This document shows positions 48,342 to 63,475 of a DNA stretch of 64,000 nucleotides, piece after piece. The translations under genes were made by a program, and so were the position numbers. Source of the DNA: Bretschneidera sinensis (Eukaryota > Streptophyta > Magnoliopsida > Brassicales > Akaniaceae). The stretch spans positions 142,530,328 through 142,594,327 of the forward strand of contig CM043700.1 of the NCBI GenBank assembly GCA_023935145.1, given 5' to 3'. The notes below the pieces were generated by a model. It saw only the letters and a list, made by a program, of their open reading frames with translations. It had not been told where the DNA came from and ran no database searches. Each line of letters begins with the position of its first letter. The stretch's first letter is position 1.

Positions 48342-48838
48342 TTTAAAATAAAAGGAAGCACTAGCATTGAGATTTGACTGTGGTAATGTGACAAAAGTAC
48401 TTTGTAATGACTGAATTTTTGTAGCATGTATGGCTAACCAGAATGATTGCAAATGCAATATGGGAGTATAAGGAAGGGACAAAGATGTGTTTCAGTGCAA
48501 ACAAAAAAAAAAAAGAGATGTGTTCCAGTTCAAATATAAAAAAAGATGTGTTTCAGTTGAAATCAGCAAGATATCTTCAAATGGAACACAAAATGACAGA
48601 AAGCAGAAAGCAAAATAGGGTAAGAGGGGCTTTCATGTCACGAAAACAACAAACCATAATAATGACCTAAAAGGATTTGGGCAGTGTAGTTTTAACAATC
48701 AGTTTCAATTGGCTGTTGGTAATAGTAATAGAAATACACAAGAGATTAGTACTATCTATGGGTAATAGAAATGTCCTACAATGTGAGGTAGGAAAGAGGG
48801 GTACTTGATATGGTTAATGGTCCTAAAACTAACCTGTA

Positions 48839-48840
<2 letters not shown>

Positions 48841-48888
<48 letters not shown>
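48841..48888. repeat. (AT)n microsatellite
   Basis: About 22 uninterrupted AT units, self-complementary and likely polymorphic. Confidence 0.95.
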
Positions 48889-48889
<1 letters not shown>

Positions 48890-50099
48890 GACAAGGTCTC
48901 AATTGTCCTTGTACACACGTGTGTGCACGTGGGAATAGTATATAGAGAGAGGTACAAAATTCCCAATGCAAAAACTAAGATATAAAATGATTTTTGTTTT
49001 TCATAAGGCAAAATATATTTAAAAATGATTTTTATAAAAAAAATCTAAAGCTGAAAAATAATCCTTTTTAAACTGAATTTATGTAAAAAAAAAGAAAGAT
49101 TGTTTATATTTTTATTTTACTAAATTCTAAATAATTTTTAACTCTATTACTATTTCACCAAAAAACTATTTAAGTAGAAACAGTTTATGGTTTTTGAAAC
49201 TGTTTATAGTAAAAAAAAAATAGTTGAGGCATAATATTGTTTAGTTAAAAAGCAATAAAAACAATTTTTATAAAATAAATTCAGATTTTTATAAACAAAT
49301 ACAATTTCATAAATTTTTTTAGAGTAGAAAAAAAAAATTATCAAAAAAAAGTAGTTAGCCAAATTTGTTGGTATTCAAGTTGGGGGTTTAAAATTTTTTT
49401 ACTTTAAATGGGATTAAATTAAAGTTAGTTTTTAACTTATATTTTTCACTCTTTAATTCTGAATCACAAGCAGTAAGATCTAACATTTTAACTTTAGAAT
49501 CTTTTGTCTTGACTATAAGTTTTGTACTGATATTAAATTGATTCTGATATCATTTATAACACTACAAGACTATCATCCAAAATTACTTTTGAGATCATTA
49601 GGCATTTATATACAAAATATAAATCAAGATTTTTTTTATTACACTATCGATGTGGATCATCGCATAGTTATCAGAATCGGATTGAATCGATAAGTTCAAC
49701 CAATTCGAATGTGAATCGAATGTTAGATCAATCGGTTTCTCTCATAAAAGTCGGATGTGTAATCAAATTAATAAAAACATGTAAAAATTGATCGATTTCC
49801 TTTCAACCATGTGAACTAATTTGAATTTGTATTCTTCACTTTATGCTATATGGTATTTATATTTTCCCTTAAAATTAATGTCATTCCCAGTACCAATAGA
49901 AAACTGTGTTTAGTTATAGAAAATTCTTCATTTTTTTATAATTTTTTCTAAATAATGTTGATCAAACCCAAATTTTCCCTAAAAATAGAGATTTTTCTGC
50001 ACAATATTTTCTCATATTCTTCATATTTTCAAACCCAAACAGACTCACCCAACACTCAGTTCATTTTGAAAAATCAATTTCATCATTGGGTGGAAAGGG

Positions 50100-50460
50100 A
50101 GTTGGCAACTAAAGTCATGTAATTGAGGCAACTAGCATGATGGTAAGGTGGTGGTGGTGGGTTTGACACAAAGTCTTTTAGAAAAAAAAGACACTATAGA
50201 AAATCTCCCAAATTAAAATATGTCCCTCAAATTTGGTGGCACAACTAAGTTGATTTGTACAACTATAAGTACAAAATGAGTGCTATTTCAAGAACAATAT
50301 TAATTTACTCTCGTTATCCACCAAAAGAGTAATTGCGCTTTTGCAACATATGTACCATCATTTACCGGTGGGTCCAATAAAGATTTAGATTTTATGAGAT
50401 CCCAATTGATTTTGCTTTGAGATTTTAGAGAAAAAACTAATTATTTTTTCTTTTTAAGAA
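50100..50460. repeat. noncoding block duplicated at 55535-55875
   Basis: Ordered matching blocks with the second copy: GGCAACTA(G/A)CATGATGGT, TTATCCAC(C/T)AAAAG, TGTACCAT(C/T)ATTT and GGTGGGTC, then a shared TTGATTTTG segment and GAAAAA. The copies are direct and well diverged, with no open frame. Confidence 0.65.
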
Positions 50461-52216
50461 AGTTGCTCGAAAAAACAAGAAGCTTGTAATAGAGTTTGGC
50501 TGATTTTTTTCACTCTTAATATACAGTTGACGTACACCTGATCCAAACGAGTTTAATGCATAAAAAAATTTCTCTTGATCCAAACGCATACTTACACATA
50601 TACACATAAAAATAATTTATTTTAGAAAAAATAACATGGCATTGTGTTCCTAAGAGACTCAGAGCCTAAAAGATGGGTTGGGTAGTATAGGAGACCTTGG
50701 GTTGTACTTGTACACAGCACTGCATCCAAGAAGAAGTTCCACCATATCATACAATAGAAGGAACAAAACAGGATACTTACCAGGAAATATTATTATAAGT
50801 AATTTAATTTTTTGAAATAAAATAATAAATATATATTTTTTTAATAAATTAAAAAATTTATATTTATATTTTCAAAATAAAAAAATATGTTTTTATAATA
50901 TATGTAAAATAAATATAATATATATTTAAATTATTAATTAAATTAAGTTTATTTGCGAGCTTAACGAGTCAAGTTTGAAATTACTTGAGCTTTGCTTGAT
51001 AAGTTAATTAAGTTAAAATCACAGTTAGAGCTTGATTTAATTGGGTTTTGAACCGAACTTTTCGAGTCGAACCTCTCAAACGAATCACAGTTCCACCCTT
51101 ATAAACAACAAATAAATGATCGAGAAAAATAAAAAAAAAATATTTTGATTAACATAGCTTTTTACTTTTTATATTATAGATTTCATTTATAAATTCTATC
51201 AATTCTATAATAAAATTTACATCAAACTAACTCAATTTTAATAAAATTTACCACAAATCAACTTAATTATACGGTCAATTTCATTTTAAAATAAATTCTA
51301 TAAAAACTATAAAATTTATTTGATTAAAACGAAATTAGGGCAACCAAGCATAAACACCCAGAACTATACTGGGCCCAACTATGATGCAATCATTTATTTT
51401 CAAAATCTTTTTAATGGACCCAGCAAGATATACTTCTTTAATCAAGAAATAAGCCACGTGTACAGCACTCTCAATTTGCACTGAGAAAGGTAATTGGCAT
51501 TTAGCACTTTCATGTATATACTGCTATCAAGAAGGTGCAAGAAAAGTTCAGCTGACACTTTACATTAATATTTAAAATTCTATTAAAAAAAATTAATTGT
51601 CAATCATTTTGATTTAGAAAATCCTTAATCTCAAGTTTTCAATTACATAAACATATGCATCAGTTTTCACATTAAGTCAAATGATTTTGTCAACCAAATA
51701 CTATCTATCATCAAAATAGTTGAAACTCATTTTTTTCATTAAAAATATTTAAATTTAAATATTTTTATTATAATAAATGTGAGACAGATTTTGTCTGATA
51801 ATTAAATATAAACTAACATTTATCTTTTACTCGCGTATAAAAATACTCACACAATGTTAATAAGATCGTTACTTTTTTTTTTAAAATATTTTTTTTTAAA
51901 AAACAAATACTATTAGGATGGAAATATGTGTAGGAGCACTTAGATAAGGTCACATCTAAGACAATATAACATAAGTAGTATGATCAAATATAGTGTTTAA
52001 ACTGTTAAATATGTTTTCCTAGATGACTTGCATAGTTTCATGATCTTGGGCACTAAGCTCTTCTTTCCCAGCACTGATCAAGCATCATCCACAAATATCT
52101 CATTAGTGGGAAGGCCTATTTTCATTAACAATGTTCCTGTTTGTTAACAGCATTAGCAAGAAGTCAACTACAAGATCTTACTTTAGGGAACTGTTAATGA
52201 GTCTTCATGATATAAG

Positions 52217-52685
52217 TGTTAGGATTTTAACTCAATTCCGTACAACAAAGACTTCTAATTAGTTTAGGAAAATGGTTTTCTATTTTATAATTGTTTGTTC
52301 TAATAAAAATAGTAGTAATTTTCTATTAGAATGTTAATTATACAAGTAGTAGTAGTCTACTATGATGTTTTTTTTTCTAATAGTATTAGGAAAATATTAT
52401 CTATATAAAGGTCCCAGAGAACATTTGAGGTATATTCATAATTCCAATATTATTACTAGAGCTAGGTGGAGAGCTTTGGGTGTATTGGAGATTTTTGGTT
52501 ATGAGGTTGTGAGGGTAATAATTTTGTTTTTCCTAACGTTGTTGTTAAGGATTAATAAAATTATAAGTTTGTTGGTGGCACAGGCAAGGAAGTTGCCAAA
52601 CCACATGAAATAATTTTTTTCTTTATATTTATTTGTTTATTGCATGAAATTTGAATAAGTGAATTTTAGGGGTAAAATCCCAACA
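52217..52685 (+). repeat. 5' LTR of the gag-only copia
   Basis: 469 bp, TGTTAGGATTTT to CCCAACA, including a TATA-like CTATATAAAGG near 52400-52410. It matches 54094-54558 throughout. Confidence 0.9.
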
Positions 52686-52752
52686 AGTGGTATCAGAGCT
52701 GGTCATCTATTTGAAGAAGTTGTTTGCTGTTATTTTTTTAAGCCTATGTTAC

Positions 52753-54078
52753 CATGTCGACAGGTATATCTAAATTTGAGTTTCCTTTATTTAATGGAAG
52801 CAATAATTTTACTCTGTAGTAGAGTACAATTCAAAATTTTCTAGTGCAACAAGATCTTGATAAGGCTTTAGAGGAAGAAAAACTAGAAGAGGTGACTGAT
52901 AGAAAGTGGCAATCGATTCAGAGAAAGACTATAAGTACAATCAGGTTGGCTCCTGCTCCCAAGATCAAAAACACTGTGTTGAAGGAAATTACATCCAAGG
53001 GTTTGTAGGATAAGCTCGAGAGCATCTATGCATCAAAATCTATGACCAATAGATTGTATCTCAAGATGAACCTCTATTCTCTAAAAATGGAAGAATGTAC
53101 AAGTCTTCATAATCACTTGAATGAATTTAACAAGTTAGTGTCTCCGTTGTTGAATGCAGAAGAAACATTAAAGGATGAAGAGAAATCATTGCTGTTGTTA
53201 TCATTTTTACCAAAAACTTGCAAACCATTAGTGCAAACATTGTTGATGGGTAAGTCGACATTGAGCTTAGATAATATGACCACGCTCGTGCGTGAGAATG
53301 AAAGGTTGATAGGAAACAAGAACTTGTCTACTGGTAGTCAACTGCTTGCTGTGAAGAGTTCTAATCGAAGGAGGAGCCAATGGGCTCAAGGTGGAGATCC
53401 AAATCTAGGCCTAGAGATGACAATGAGAATGAGTGTTTCTATTGTGGAGAAATAGGATACATACAATATTATTGTAAGGCCATGAAGAATGATTTAAAAG
53501 AGTTGAGAAGAATTAGTGGGAAAAGGAGTGATGGTGGAAATAGTAGTGAAAGTACTAATATCGTCGAGGGAAGTGATGAAGAAGTGCTAGCTATTGAGCA
53601 CACTGAAAAAAAGTTGATGAGAGTATTATGGTGCTACTTGATTCGGCGTCCCCTATTCACATATTCAATAAGAAGAAGTACTTTGATTATATGAAAGAAC
53701 CTACCATGTCAAAGTTGCTACTGCATGTGGGGAACACAAAACAATTGATGGTGAAGGAAGCCTAAGGTTAAAGCTTTATGATGGAAGCGTGAAGACACTT
53801 GAGAAGGTAAAGTTTGTTTTCACTTTCACTACAAATATCATCTCTTTGGGGGAGTTCCATAAGATGAGATACACATGGACTACGAGCAATGGAAAACTGC
53901 AAGTTCTTAATGGATAAAATTAGTGTTGAAGGCTACTATGAACAAGAAAGGGTTGTATGTGCTGGATGGAAATGTTTTGCTTGGAAAATTAGGTGGAGTA
54001 GGTATGGAAGAACCAAAAGGAAGGATCGCACCAACCAATAAGAAAGTTAGATTTGTTAGTGAGGTGTGGAGAATTTGA
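52753..54078 (+). pseudogene. gag-protease remnant of the gag-only copia
   Basis: From about 52753 the frame reads a copia gag (STGISKFEFPLFNGSNNFTL, with internal stops near 52818 and 53007). A well-kept stretch follows at 53042-53455 (NRLYLKMNLYSLKMEECTSL to LVRENERL) and, one frame over, the knuckle CFYCGEIGYIQYYC (about 53438-53480). Protease at about 53630-53660 has VLLDSASPIH, where DSG/DSA is at the active site. The GAG-pre-integrase NKKGLYVLDGNV (about 53945) is followed within about 120 bp by the polypurine tract. Several frame changes occur. Confidence 0.85.
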
Positions 54079-54093
54079 GCCAATGTGGAGATT

Positions 54094-54558
54094 TGTTAGG
54101 ATTTTGGTTCTCAATTCCCCACGATAATGACTTCTAATTGGTTTAGGAAAGTGGTTTCTTATTTTATAGTTGTTTGTTCTAGTAGGAATAGTAGTAATTT
54201 CTTATTAGATTGTTGATTATACAAGTAGTAGTCTACTATGATGTTGTTTTTTTTCTTAATAGTATTAAGAAAATATTCTCCATATAAAAATGTCCTAGAG
54301 AAGATATGAGGTATACTAATAATTCCAATATTATTACTAGAGCTGGGTAAAGAGCTCTGAGTGTACTGAAGATTTTGGATTGTGAGGATAATAATTTTAT
54401 TTTTCCTAAAATTATTGTTAAAGATTAATAAAATTGTGAGTTTGTTGGTGGCATAAGCAAAGAGGTTGTCGAACCATATTAAATAATTTTGTGTTTGATA
54501 TTTGTTTATTTATTGCCTGAAATTTGAGTAAGTGAATTTTTGAGATAAAATCCCAGCA
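54094..54558 (+). repeat. 3' LTR of the gag-only copia
   Basis: 465 bp, TGTTAGGATTTT to CCCAGCA, similar to the 5' LTR apart from scattered substitutions and small indels. Confidence 0.9.
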
Positions 54559-54563
54559 ATAAA

Positions 54564-57500
54564 ATACTAGCTCCTCTCTACCCTAATCACCCTCCAATCT
54601 TACAAGTAAACATAGATAAAACGATGCACAGATGCACATCCATGCACAAACAGACACGGATGAAAGAAAAAATTATCCTTGCAACTTTTTTATCCTTCTA
54701 GTTTTCTATTTTCTCCTTTTTCTTTCTTTTCATTTTTCTTTCCCATTAAAAACTACCTAAATGTCTAACAGATGTATCTAGACATGAAATGATTTAACTG
54801 TAGAAACTAAATGTTTAAAGTTAATAAAGTAGTTACAGAACAGGACAAAATGGAGAAAAGGAGCATCAAGCAATATATTCTTCTTGTTTGTTCTTTTTCA
54901 GTAAAAGATGGTGGAACCAACAACAGTCACAGAGAAGATCAAACAAGTACTTAAAGTAAAATTACGAAATAATATGACCTTTTTCATGCTTGAATGAGAG
55001 AAAACAAACAATATTCTTCACTCGAGTAATGTCAAACAAAATCATAAAATTTATTCTAACAATCTACCTTAATCACTTAGGTTTTACATGTGTCCCGAAC
55101 AAGATCTTGTCAATCTTCCTGGAATGTTCAATCCTGTTCTAACTTGACAAAGTTTTCAGAGTGCAATTTTCTCTCTTCAATTGCAAAAGTTTAGTGCACC
55201 CCTAATAAAGCGCATCAACATTTGACTTAGCTAGACTAAATTGAAATGACAAGATCAAAGTCAATACTACTGAAGTTTATGTATGAATGCATAAGTTTAT
55301 ACTGTTGAATGACGAATGCGAAAGAAAAAAGAAAAAAGAAAAAAGAAAACAGAGTTTCAATCAAGATATCAAATGCTTTGCCAGCACACTTGTTAAGTTT
55401 ATTTCAAATATATAGAAAATACTTTCTAAATTCAAAGCTTTCTTCAATCATATATTCCCTGCAACAGGACAGAAGACAACGGGTGGAAAAGAGAAAGAAA
55501 GAGGGGGGAGGGAGACATCAAGGTCCATCAATACAGGCAACTAACATGATGGTGGAGTTGTCACTATATCATGCAGATAGTGGGGCAAAATTTAAGTATC
55601 TCTAGAAGTGAAAATCCCATGATATTGATAGACCCAACAAGGTTGGATCTATACACAACTATAGTTAAAGAAAGAGAGAGAGAGAGAGAGTATATGTTAC
55701 AATTCGGACAAACACAGTTCCATCCTCTTATTATCCACTAAAAGATTGCTTACTTTTCTCCTGTCTGTACCATTATTTGTTGGTGGGTCTGATGGAGGAC
55801 TTAAATCACATTAGAAAATGGGGAACAGAGACAATCCGGATTGATTTTGGTTTTGGATTTTTGAAGAAAAAGACGGACTCGATGGCAATGATATCAAAAG
55901 TGTATGTTCTCATTGCCAGGGAAATGCTTTTGATTCAAGCAGAATAATACTCCTTTTCTAGGGCAAAAGGAAGACTATTACAATTATATGCTTTAAAAAT
56001 TTTAGGTTAAAACCATATAGTCCAAATCCTCCTACATTTGGTTTTGCTTTCTCTTGAATTGTATTTTAATGACCAAGGAAACAATCTATAAAGAAAGTTA
56101 AAGAGGTAAACACCTTGGATTAAGAGGCCAAGTAACGCATTCTAATTTCTTACTCAAATCAACATGGTTGATTTTTAATATTTACATATAACATGATGAA
56201 CTTTCTGATTTCACATGCTTCTTATGGCCTTAAAACACACACACAAGCACGTATCTAATGTTAACTCCAATGATGAATGATAAATAATGAAGATGTCTAT
56301 TCATTTCATTCAACCTATTTTCAAGAATGAAGGGAATACATAGAAGAAAAATCTTAAGTTTCAATGAAGTTACTAGTAGAGATATAGATAAAAACAGACT
56401 AATGCGTGCAGCCGTGCATACAGAGCTTTCAGTTCATAACAAGCTGCAAACACATATGATATATAGTTAAAGCTAAGCTAGCTGTTGCCTGATAGACCTA
56501 AAGTTCACTTGAGTTCTATTTCAACCAATTCTTAGTCACAAACACTGAAACAGATTACAATATCACTTGTGCAATTGAAAAATGTAACGTACTATACTTG
56601 TAAAAATTAAAAATACAGAGTATACATGTAACACAAGATTACATGTCAAGTAGGAAACGCATTCACCTCAGCTATTTAAGAATGCACATTATGGAAACTC
56701 AGTACTATTTAGATCTTCGTTTACACTGAAAGGGAACATATTAGGGCCCTCTCTGAAGTATTTGTGAATGAAAATATATTTTTTGACAATGTCACATCCT
56801 GAGAAAGGTAGAAAGGGAACCTGGAGGTGACTGATACTACTACTTAGAAGTTTTGAAGGACAAAAAATAGTGTCCCAACATGTTATCTCATTTTGAGTGA
56901 GTGCTAGGCCATTATGTCACTTGAGGTTTGCTGGAGGCATTGCCTTTAAATTGAGAGTAAACCGGGTGGTATTAAGGACACTATCTCAGCCATTATGTTT
57001 GTATGGTGGTCATGCTTATCTTAGTTGTACCATAAAAGGTGGTTGGACCTGCCATCGGATACGACTTCTATTATGGAGACCTGATAAGCAAAATAGAACC
57101 AATGAAATAACCTTGACATTCAGATGGTAGCTTCTATACTATTCATAGATACACCACCATATTCTGTCTACATAGCGTATGACGAAATTTATCTACCGAA
57201 GCATAAGGAAGTTGTACACAGAATGGTTGGTAATGTATAATAAATAATAGCAGAGGACCTTCAAGATGTAACCTATCCTTCTAGGTTGAGCAATGTCATA
57301 GAAAAGAGACCATGATAGTCAAGCACTAGTTATTATACTACATGCCATTGTTGACATTCAATGCAATGCCCTAAGTAATTCCCCAAGTAATGAACTGACC
57401 ATTCAAGTGCTTTTATCTTGAAATGTAGTTTACATCATGATAGGTTTAACTATTTCTGTCAACAAATTTTCAATTATGAATCTTGTCATTGCAGGGTATG

Positions 57501-58228
57501 ATCCCGAATCTGGTCATTCTCAGGGAAGATCTAATAGTACTTACAAGTGACTGTCAAAGTTAAATGAGTAGAAAGGAGAATTCACTCACGGGAAAGAGGG
57601 GAGGGGGGAGTGAGAAATGAATTTGAACAAATAGGTTATTTCATGTGAGAACCAAAAATTATGCTGAAAACTGGAGGTTTTGGAAAAGTCTACAGAGTCT
57701 TAGCCCCAGGTTCTAGTAGGTGAAACAAGACCATACATATAGCTCAAGGAAATATACCCTATGAATGTGCAACCAGTGATTTTGAGGTCTTCATCCACTG
57801 AAACTTATATGGCAGAAGATCCATTGCTGATCCCAGGAAACAATATTGTTAATAGAGTTTGATGTGGTGTTGCAAAAAATGTCAGGCCAGAAGGATTCTC
57901 ACCCTAACTCTCTTGTCAGAATTTTGTTTTACTTCTATCTATGCTTTCCTTTTCTCTATCAATAAGAAATTCACTTCTCCGTTATGGATTGAAGCAACAA
58001 GGAAAACGGCAGCAAAAAGATAGATACTTTATTTCCATAGATATATTTCAAATTAAATTACATATATTGACTTATTGTCATGTAATGCTAAATTACTTTG
58101 CATACAAACAAAACTGAAAAGGAACAATACATATGACAAATCAAGCCAGGAAAATATGGGTTGCCCAACCTGCGTGTCAGCCTGGCTTAGGATGATAATT
58201 TACATGAAATAGATGACAGGAGCATGCT
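54564..58228. other. spacer without supported genes
   Basis: Noncoding as far as can be seen. It holds the second noncoding duplicate (55535-55875) with a (GA)n tract at about 55668-55690. An open frame at 56897-57130 has no recognisable domain. A short GGFGKVYR-like stretch near 57677 resembles a kinase glycine loop but has no further kinase motifs. Confidence 0.5.
55535..55875. repeat. second copy of the noncoding block at 50100-50460
   Basis: Direct, diverged copy with the same order of conserved blocks as the first, plus an inserted (GA)n tract. The gag-only copia lies between the copies but is not part of either. Confidence 0.65.
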
Positions 58229-60905
<2,677 letters not shown>

Positions 60906-61987
60906 TTTTACTTATTGTATTTTATTAAAAAACAAAGGGAAAAATATCTGCGTAAGTGCATAAGCCTCCTACCTTAGGTCGACTCTGAAGGAGTAACAAA
61001 AAACCCCTTACGTAGAATCATGTTTCTGTCTCCATCTCCTGAATAATGATAAAATAAGTTTGTCGTGGTTCAATTTATAATATAACAAGTCTGCTTATCC
61101 AAAAAAAGAGAGAGATTAGAATATAACAAGTATTTACACTAAAATACTACCAATATACTTTTATAATGGAAGATTGACTCGTTTAAGCTGGTGAAAGAGC
61201 ATTTATAATTAAAGGCTATACATGTGCCACACAGAAGACACAGATTAATGGGCGTAAAAAGCTAAATAAGGTTTGTACCACTGCCCCCTTCTTTTTCTAA
61301 GTTAATATGTTAAGACTTATGACTAGGGAATCATCTTTGCATTTAAACATTTTAGATTCAAATTCTCTTTTACAAGACCAAGGCCAAGCAAGCAAGATTG
61401 AGACTAAACCTTCAAATTCTATGCTCAAACAGACAGATTTAGAAAGAAACCGTTTCTTGAAAAAATCTCCCGGCGTTTGTAGAATTGCCCGTCACGAATT
61501 CGGCTTCAACACAAAGTTAAAGAGACAATTAACAAAAAAGTTTTTAAAAAGTGCAAAATAGTTATGAAGAAATGGCATGATGACCTGTGCTTTATCAGAA
61601 CTCTTACAGAAAGCAAATTATGGCTCAAAATTGCTGTGACTTCAGACTTTTAAAGTTTCAGCTCCTTCCTCCTTATTAGTTTGACACTCAAGTAGGTGTC
61701 GAAACTTGATTAAACTGGTGAAAACATCCTAATATAAATAATTTGTGTTTGTGCATACAGGAACACAAGCAATCAGATGAAAAAAAAAGTTGTACAAAAG
61801 AACAAAAGTTCCATCTACAGTAGTAATTTCACATACCATCACTCGCAGCTCCATAATCGAGTCCACTTTTAGCATACATAGGAGATCTTAGAAGAGAAAT
61901 TGGGTGATGGGCACACAAGGCTCATGCACCCTTCACAAGCTAAGCAATTTCCACCACAAGCCACTTCACAGATATGGTACTTCATTG
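60906..61987. other. spacer upstream of the PGM remnant
   Basis: No supported gene. An 84-codon open frame at 61307-61561 (plus) ends in a basic segment (GVCRIARHEFGFNTKLKRQL) that I do not recognise. A possible PGM exon end with a GTATG donor lies at about 61837-61880. Confidence 0.4.
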
Positions 61988-62023
61988 TTTTTTTTTTTTT
62001 TTTTTTTGAAAGCATGATTCATT

Positions 62024-62467
62024 GTTGTATTATTTATCACCATAATGGATTACAAACATGATGCCCAAGTGAAGTCATAGACTAAGCAAAACATAGCCCA
62101 CTAAAACAGCCTCACTGACAACTACCAGGATCAGACAATGAACTCCTTGCTTAAAACTATAACGCAGCAGAAGCTTATGATATCAATATAAAAGACACCT
62201 CGATCTCTTTGCTTTTTAACCCTAGCTAATACTCCAGACAGAGCTGTTGTATTATTTATCACCATAATGGATTACAAACATGATGCCCAAAGAGCCAAAG
62301 TGAAGTCATAGAACATAGCCCACTAAAACAGCCTCACTGACAACTACCAGGATCAGACAATGAACTCCTTGCTTAAAACTATAACCCCGCAGAACCTTAT
62401 GATATCAATGTAAAAGATACCTCGATCTCTTTGCTTTTTAACCTGAGCTAATACTCCAGACAGAGCT
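62024..62467 (-). repeat. tandem duplication of a ~222-bp unit in the LINE 3' region
   Basis: Two adjacent units, 62024-62246 and 62247-62467, share nearly all bases (for example ACAGCCTCACTGACAACTAC and CAATGAACTCCTTGCTTAAA). They differ by a few substitutions and small indels. They lie between the poly(A) and the RNase H stop. Confidence 0.95.
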
Positions 62468-62495
62468 ACCTTATCCTTTTGCTGCAGATTCTACT

Positions 62496-62934
62496 CTATC
62501 CAGACTGCAAAAACAAAACCATATTTTCTTTTCTTCCAACCCCCATTTTTGCCAGATTATCCGCCATGAAATCGGCTTCCCTTTTCGTATGCTGTAACAC
62601 CACTTTTGGAAGATAAATGAGCAAATTATCAATGTCAATAAAGATATTGTTATACTTCCATGGAGCATCCTCCTCCCCTGATAGCCACGCTACCACTACT
62701 TTCGAATCACTCTCCAATATCTATTCCTTAAAAGAACTAAGATCCTTGTTAGTACAGAAATTCAGAGCTTCTCTAAGAGCCAACAATTCAGTTAAGTTTG
62801 AGTCAGCCCTGCCAATGTTAATTGAGAACATGCCCATTACATATCCATCTGCATTACGAAGAACACCTCCTACACCAGCTGGTCCTGGATTTCCCAACGA
62901 AGATCCATCAACGTTAAATTTTATGCATCATGAA
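62496..62934 (-). pseudogene. RNase H domain of the LINE
   Basis: Minus-strand conceptual product: CIKFNVDGSSLGNPGPAGVG (catalytic Asp in NVDGSS), GGVLRNADGYVMG, ADSNLTELLALREALN (catalytic Glu), ESDSKVVVAWLSG (catalytic Asp) and TKREADFMADNLAKMG (catalytic Asp region). Two stops occur, one replacing Trp just before CIKF (about 62930) and one near 62722. The four catalytic positions look kept, which suggests fairly recent inactivation. Confidence 0.85.
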
Positions 62935-62943
62935 GGAGGAGGG

Positions 62944-63460
62944 TGTTGAATAAGTAGAGTACAAAACTCTAACTATTTTTAGGAAGAAGAAAATAAAACA
63001 CTATAAAGAAAACTTACAAAACACCAATTAGCAAAGCTTTTCTTATTCAGCACTTAGCTTTGTTTTTCTTCTTGATGAATTACAAGGCTTAAAGACTTGA
63101 GTATTTATAGCAAACCAAATGAAAACTACACCACACATATAATTAAACTAAACTTATTTACTACCACACAAACCCATTAAGCACCTAATTATGTTGTCTT
63201 CCACACAACCTCACCAATAGCAACATACCTAACTTTGGCCCACTTTGTAATTGTAAGCAATTACATCATCAAACTAGCTATGGGCTTGAACAATACTATT
63301 GGACTTAGATTGGGTTGGGAATTACTTATGGTGGGCTAACATTGATTCTCAACATGGGCATTATGTGGTGGAGGAAATGGAGTTTGGTTTTGAAGCTGGG
63401 CCTGCCTTGTTCCCACTCTAAGCCAGTAGCTAGGCCTAATATGGACATTGATTCTCAACA
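62944..63460 (-). repeat. 3' LTR of the right-edge copia element
   Basis: 517 bp; on the minus strand it starts TGTTGAGAATC at 63460 and ends TTATTCAACA at 62944. It is diverged from the left-edge LTR except near the ends. Confidence 0.8.
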
Positions 63461-63475
63461 CTCCCCCTCAATGTC

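Larger units (their letters stand above)
48342..52216. other. AT-rich spacer right of the nest
   Basis: No gene recognised. It contains a microsatellite (48841-48888), the noncoding duplicate 50100-50460, and otherwise A/T-rich sequence with scattered short open frames lacking domains. Confidence 0.5.
52217..54558 (+). mobile_element. non-autonomous copia derivative, gag-protease only (TR-GAG-like)
   Basis: LTRs 52217-52685 and 54094-54558, primer-binding site TGGTATCAGAGCT at 52688-52700, and purine-rich AATGTGGAGATT before the 3' LTR. Flanks ATAAG (52212-52216) and ATAAA (54559-54563) are a target-site duplication with one change. The 1.4-kb interior holds only gag, zinc knuckle, protease and the beginning of the GAG-pre-integrase segment. 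Integrase, RT and RNase H are absent. Mobility would need enzymes from another copia element. Confidence 0.9.
61988..62943 (-). mobile_element. LINE (L1-type with RNase H), 3' end, minus strand
   Basis: The poly(A) tail appears as a T-run at 61988-62007, followed on the plus strand by a 3' region present twice (62024-62246 and 62247-62467) and then the C-terminal RNase H domain (about 62934-62496). Everything upstream is missing because the copia LTR starts at 62944 in the middle of the frame. Plant L1 elements with a C-terminal archaeal-type RNase H are known. Confidence 0.75.

Noticed and set aside
48829..49011. Frame with poly Tyr-Ile
   Set aside because: Translation of the (AT)n microsatellite.
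56897..57130. 77-codon open frame
   Set aside because: No domain and unremarkable composition; chance openness in a gene-free spacer is more likely.
57660..57730. GGFGKVYR-like stretch resembling a receptor-kinase glycine loop
   Set aside because: No VAIK lysine, catalytic loop or activation segment follows in any frame, and stops come at once. Chance match or an unrecognisable relic.
61307..61561. 84-codon open frame on the plus strand with a basic C-terminus
   Set aside because: No recognised domain and no clear promoter; too short to support as a gene.
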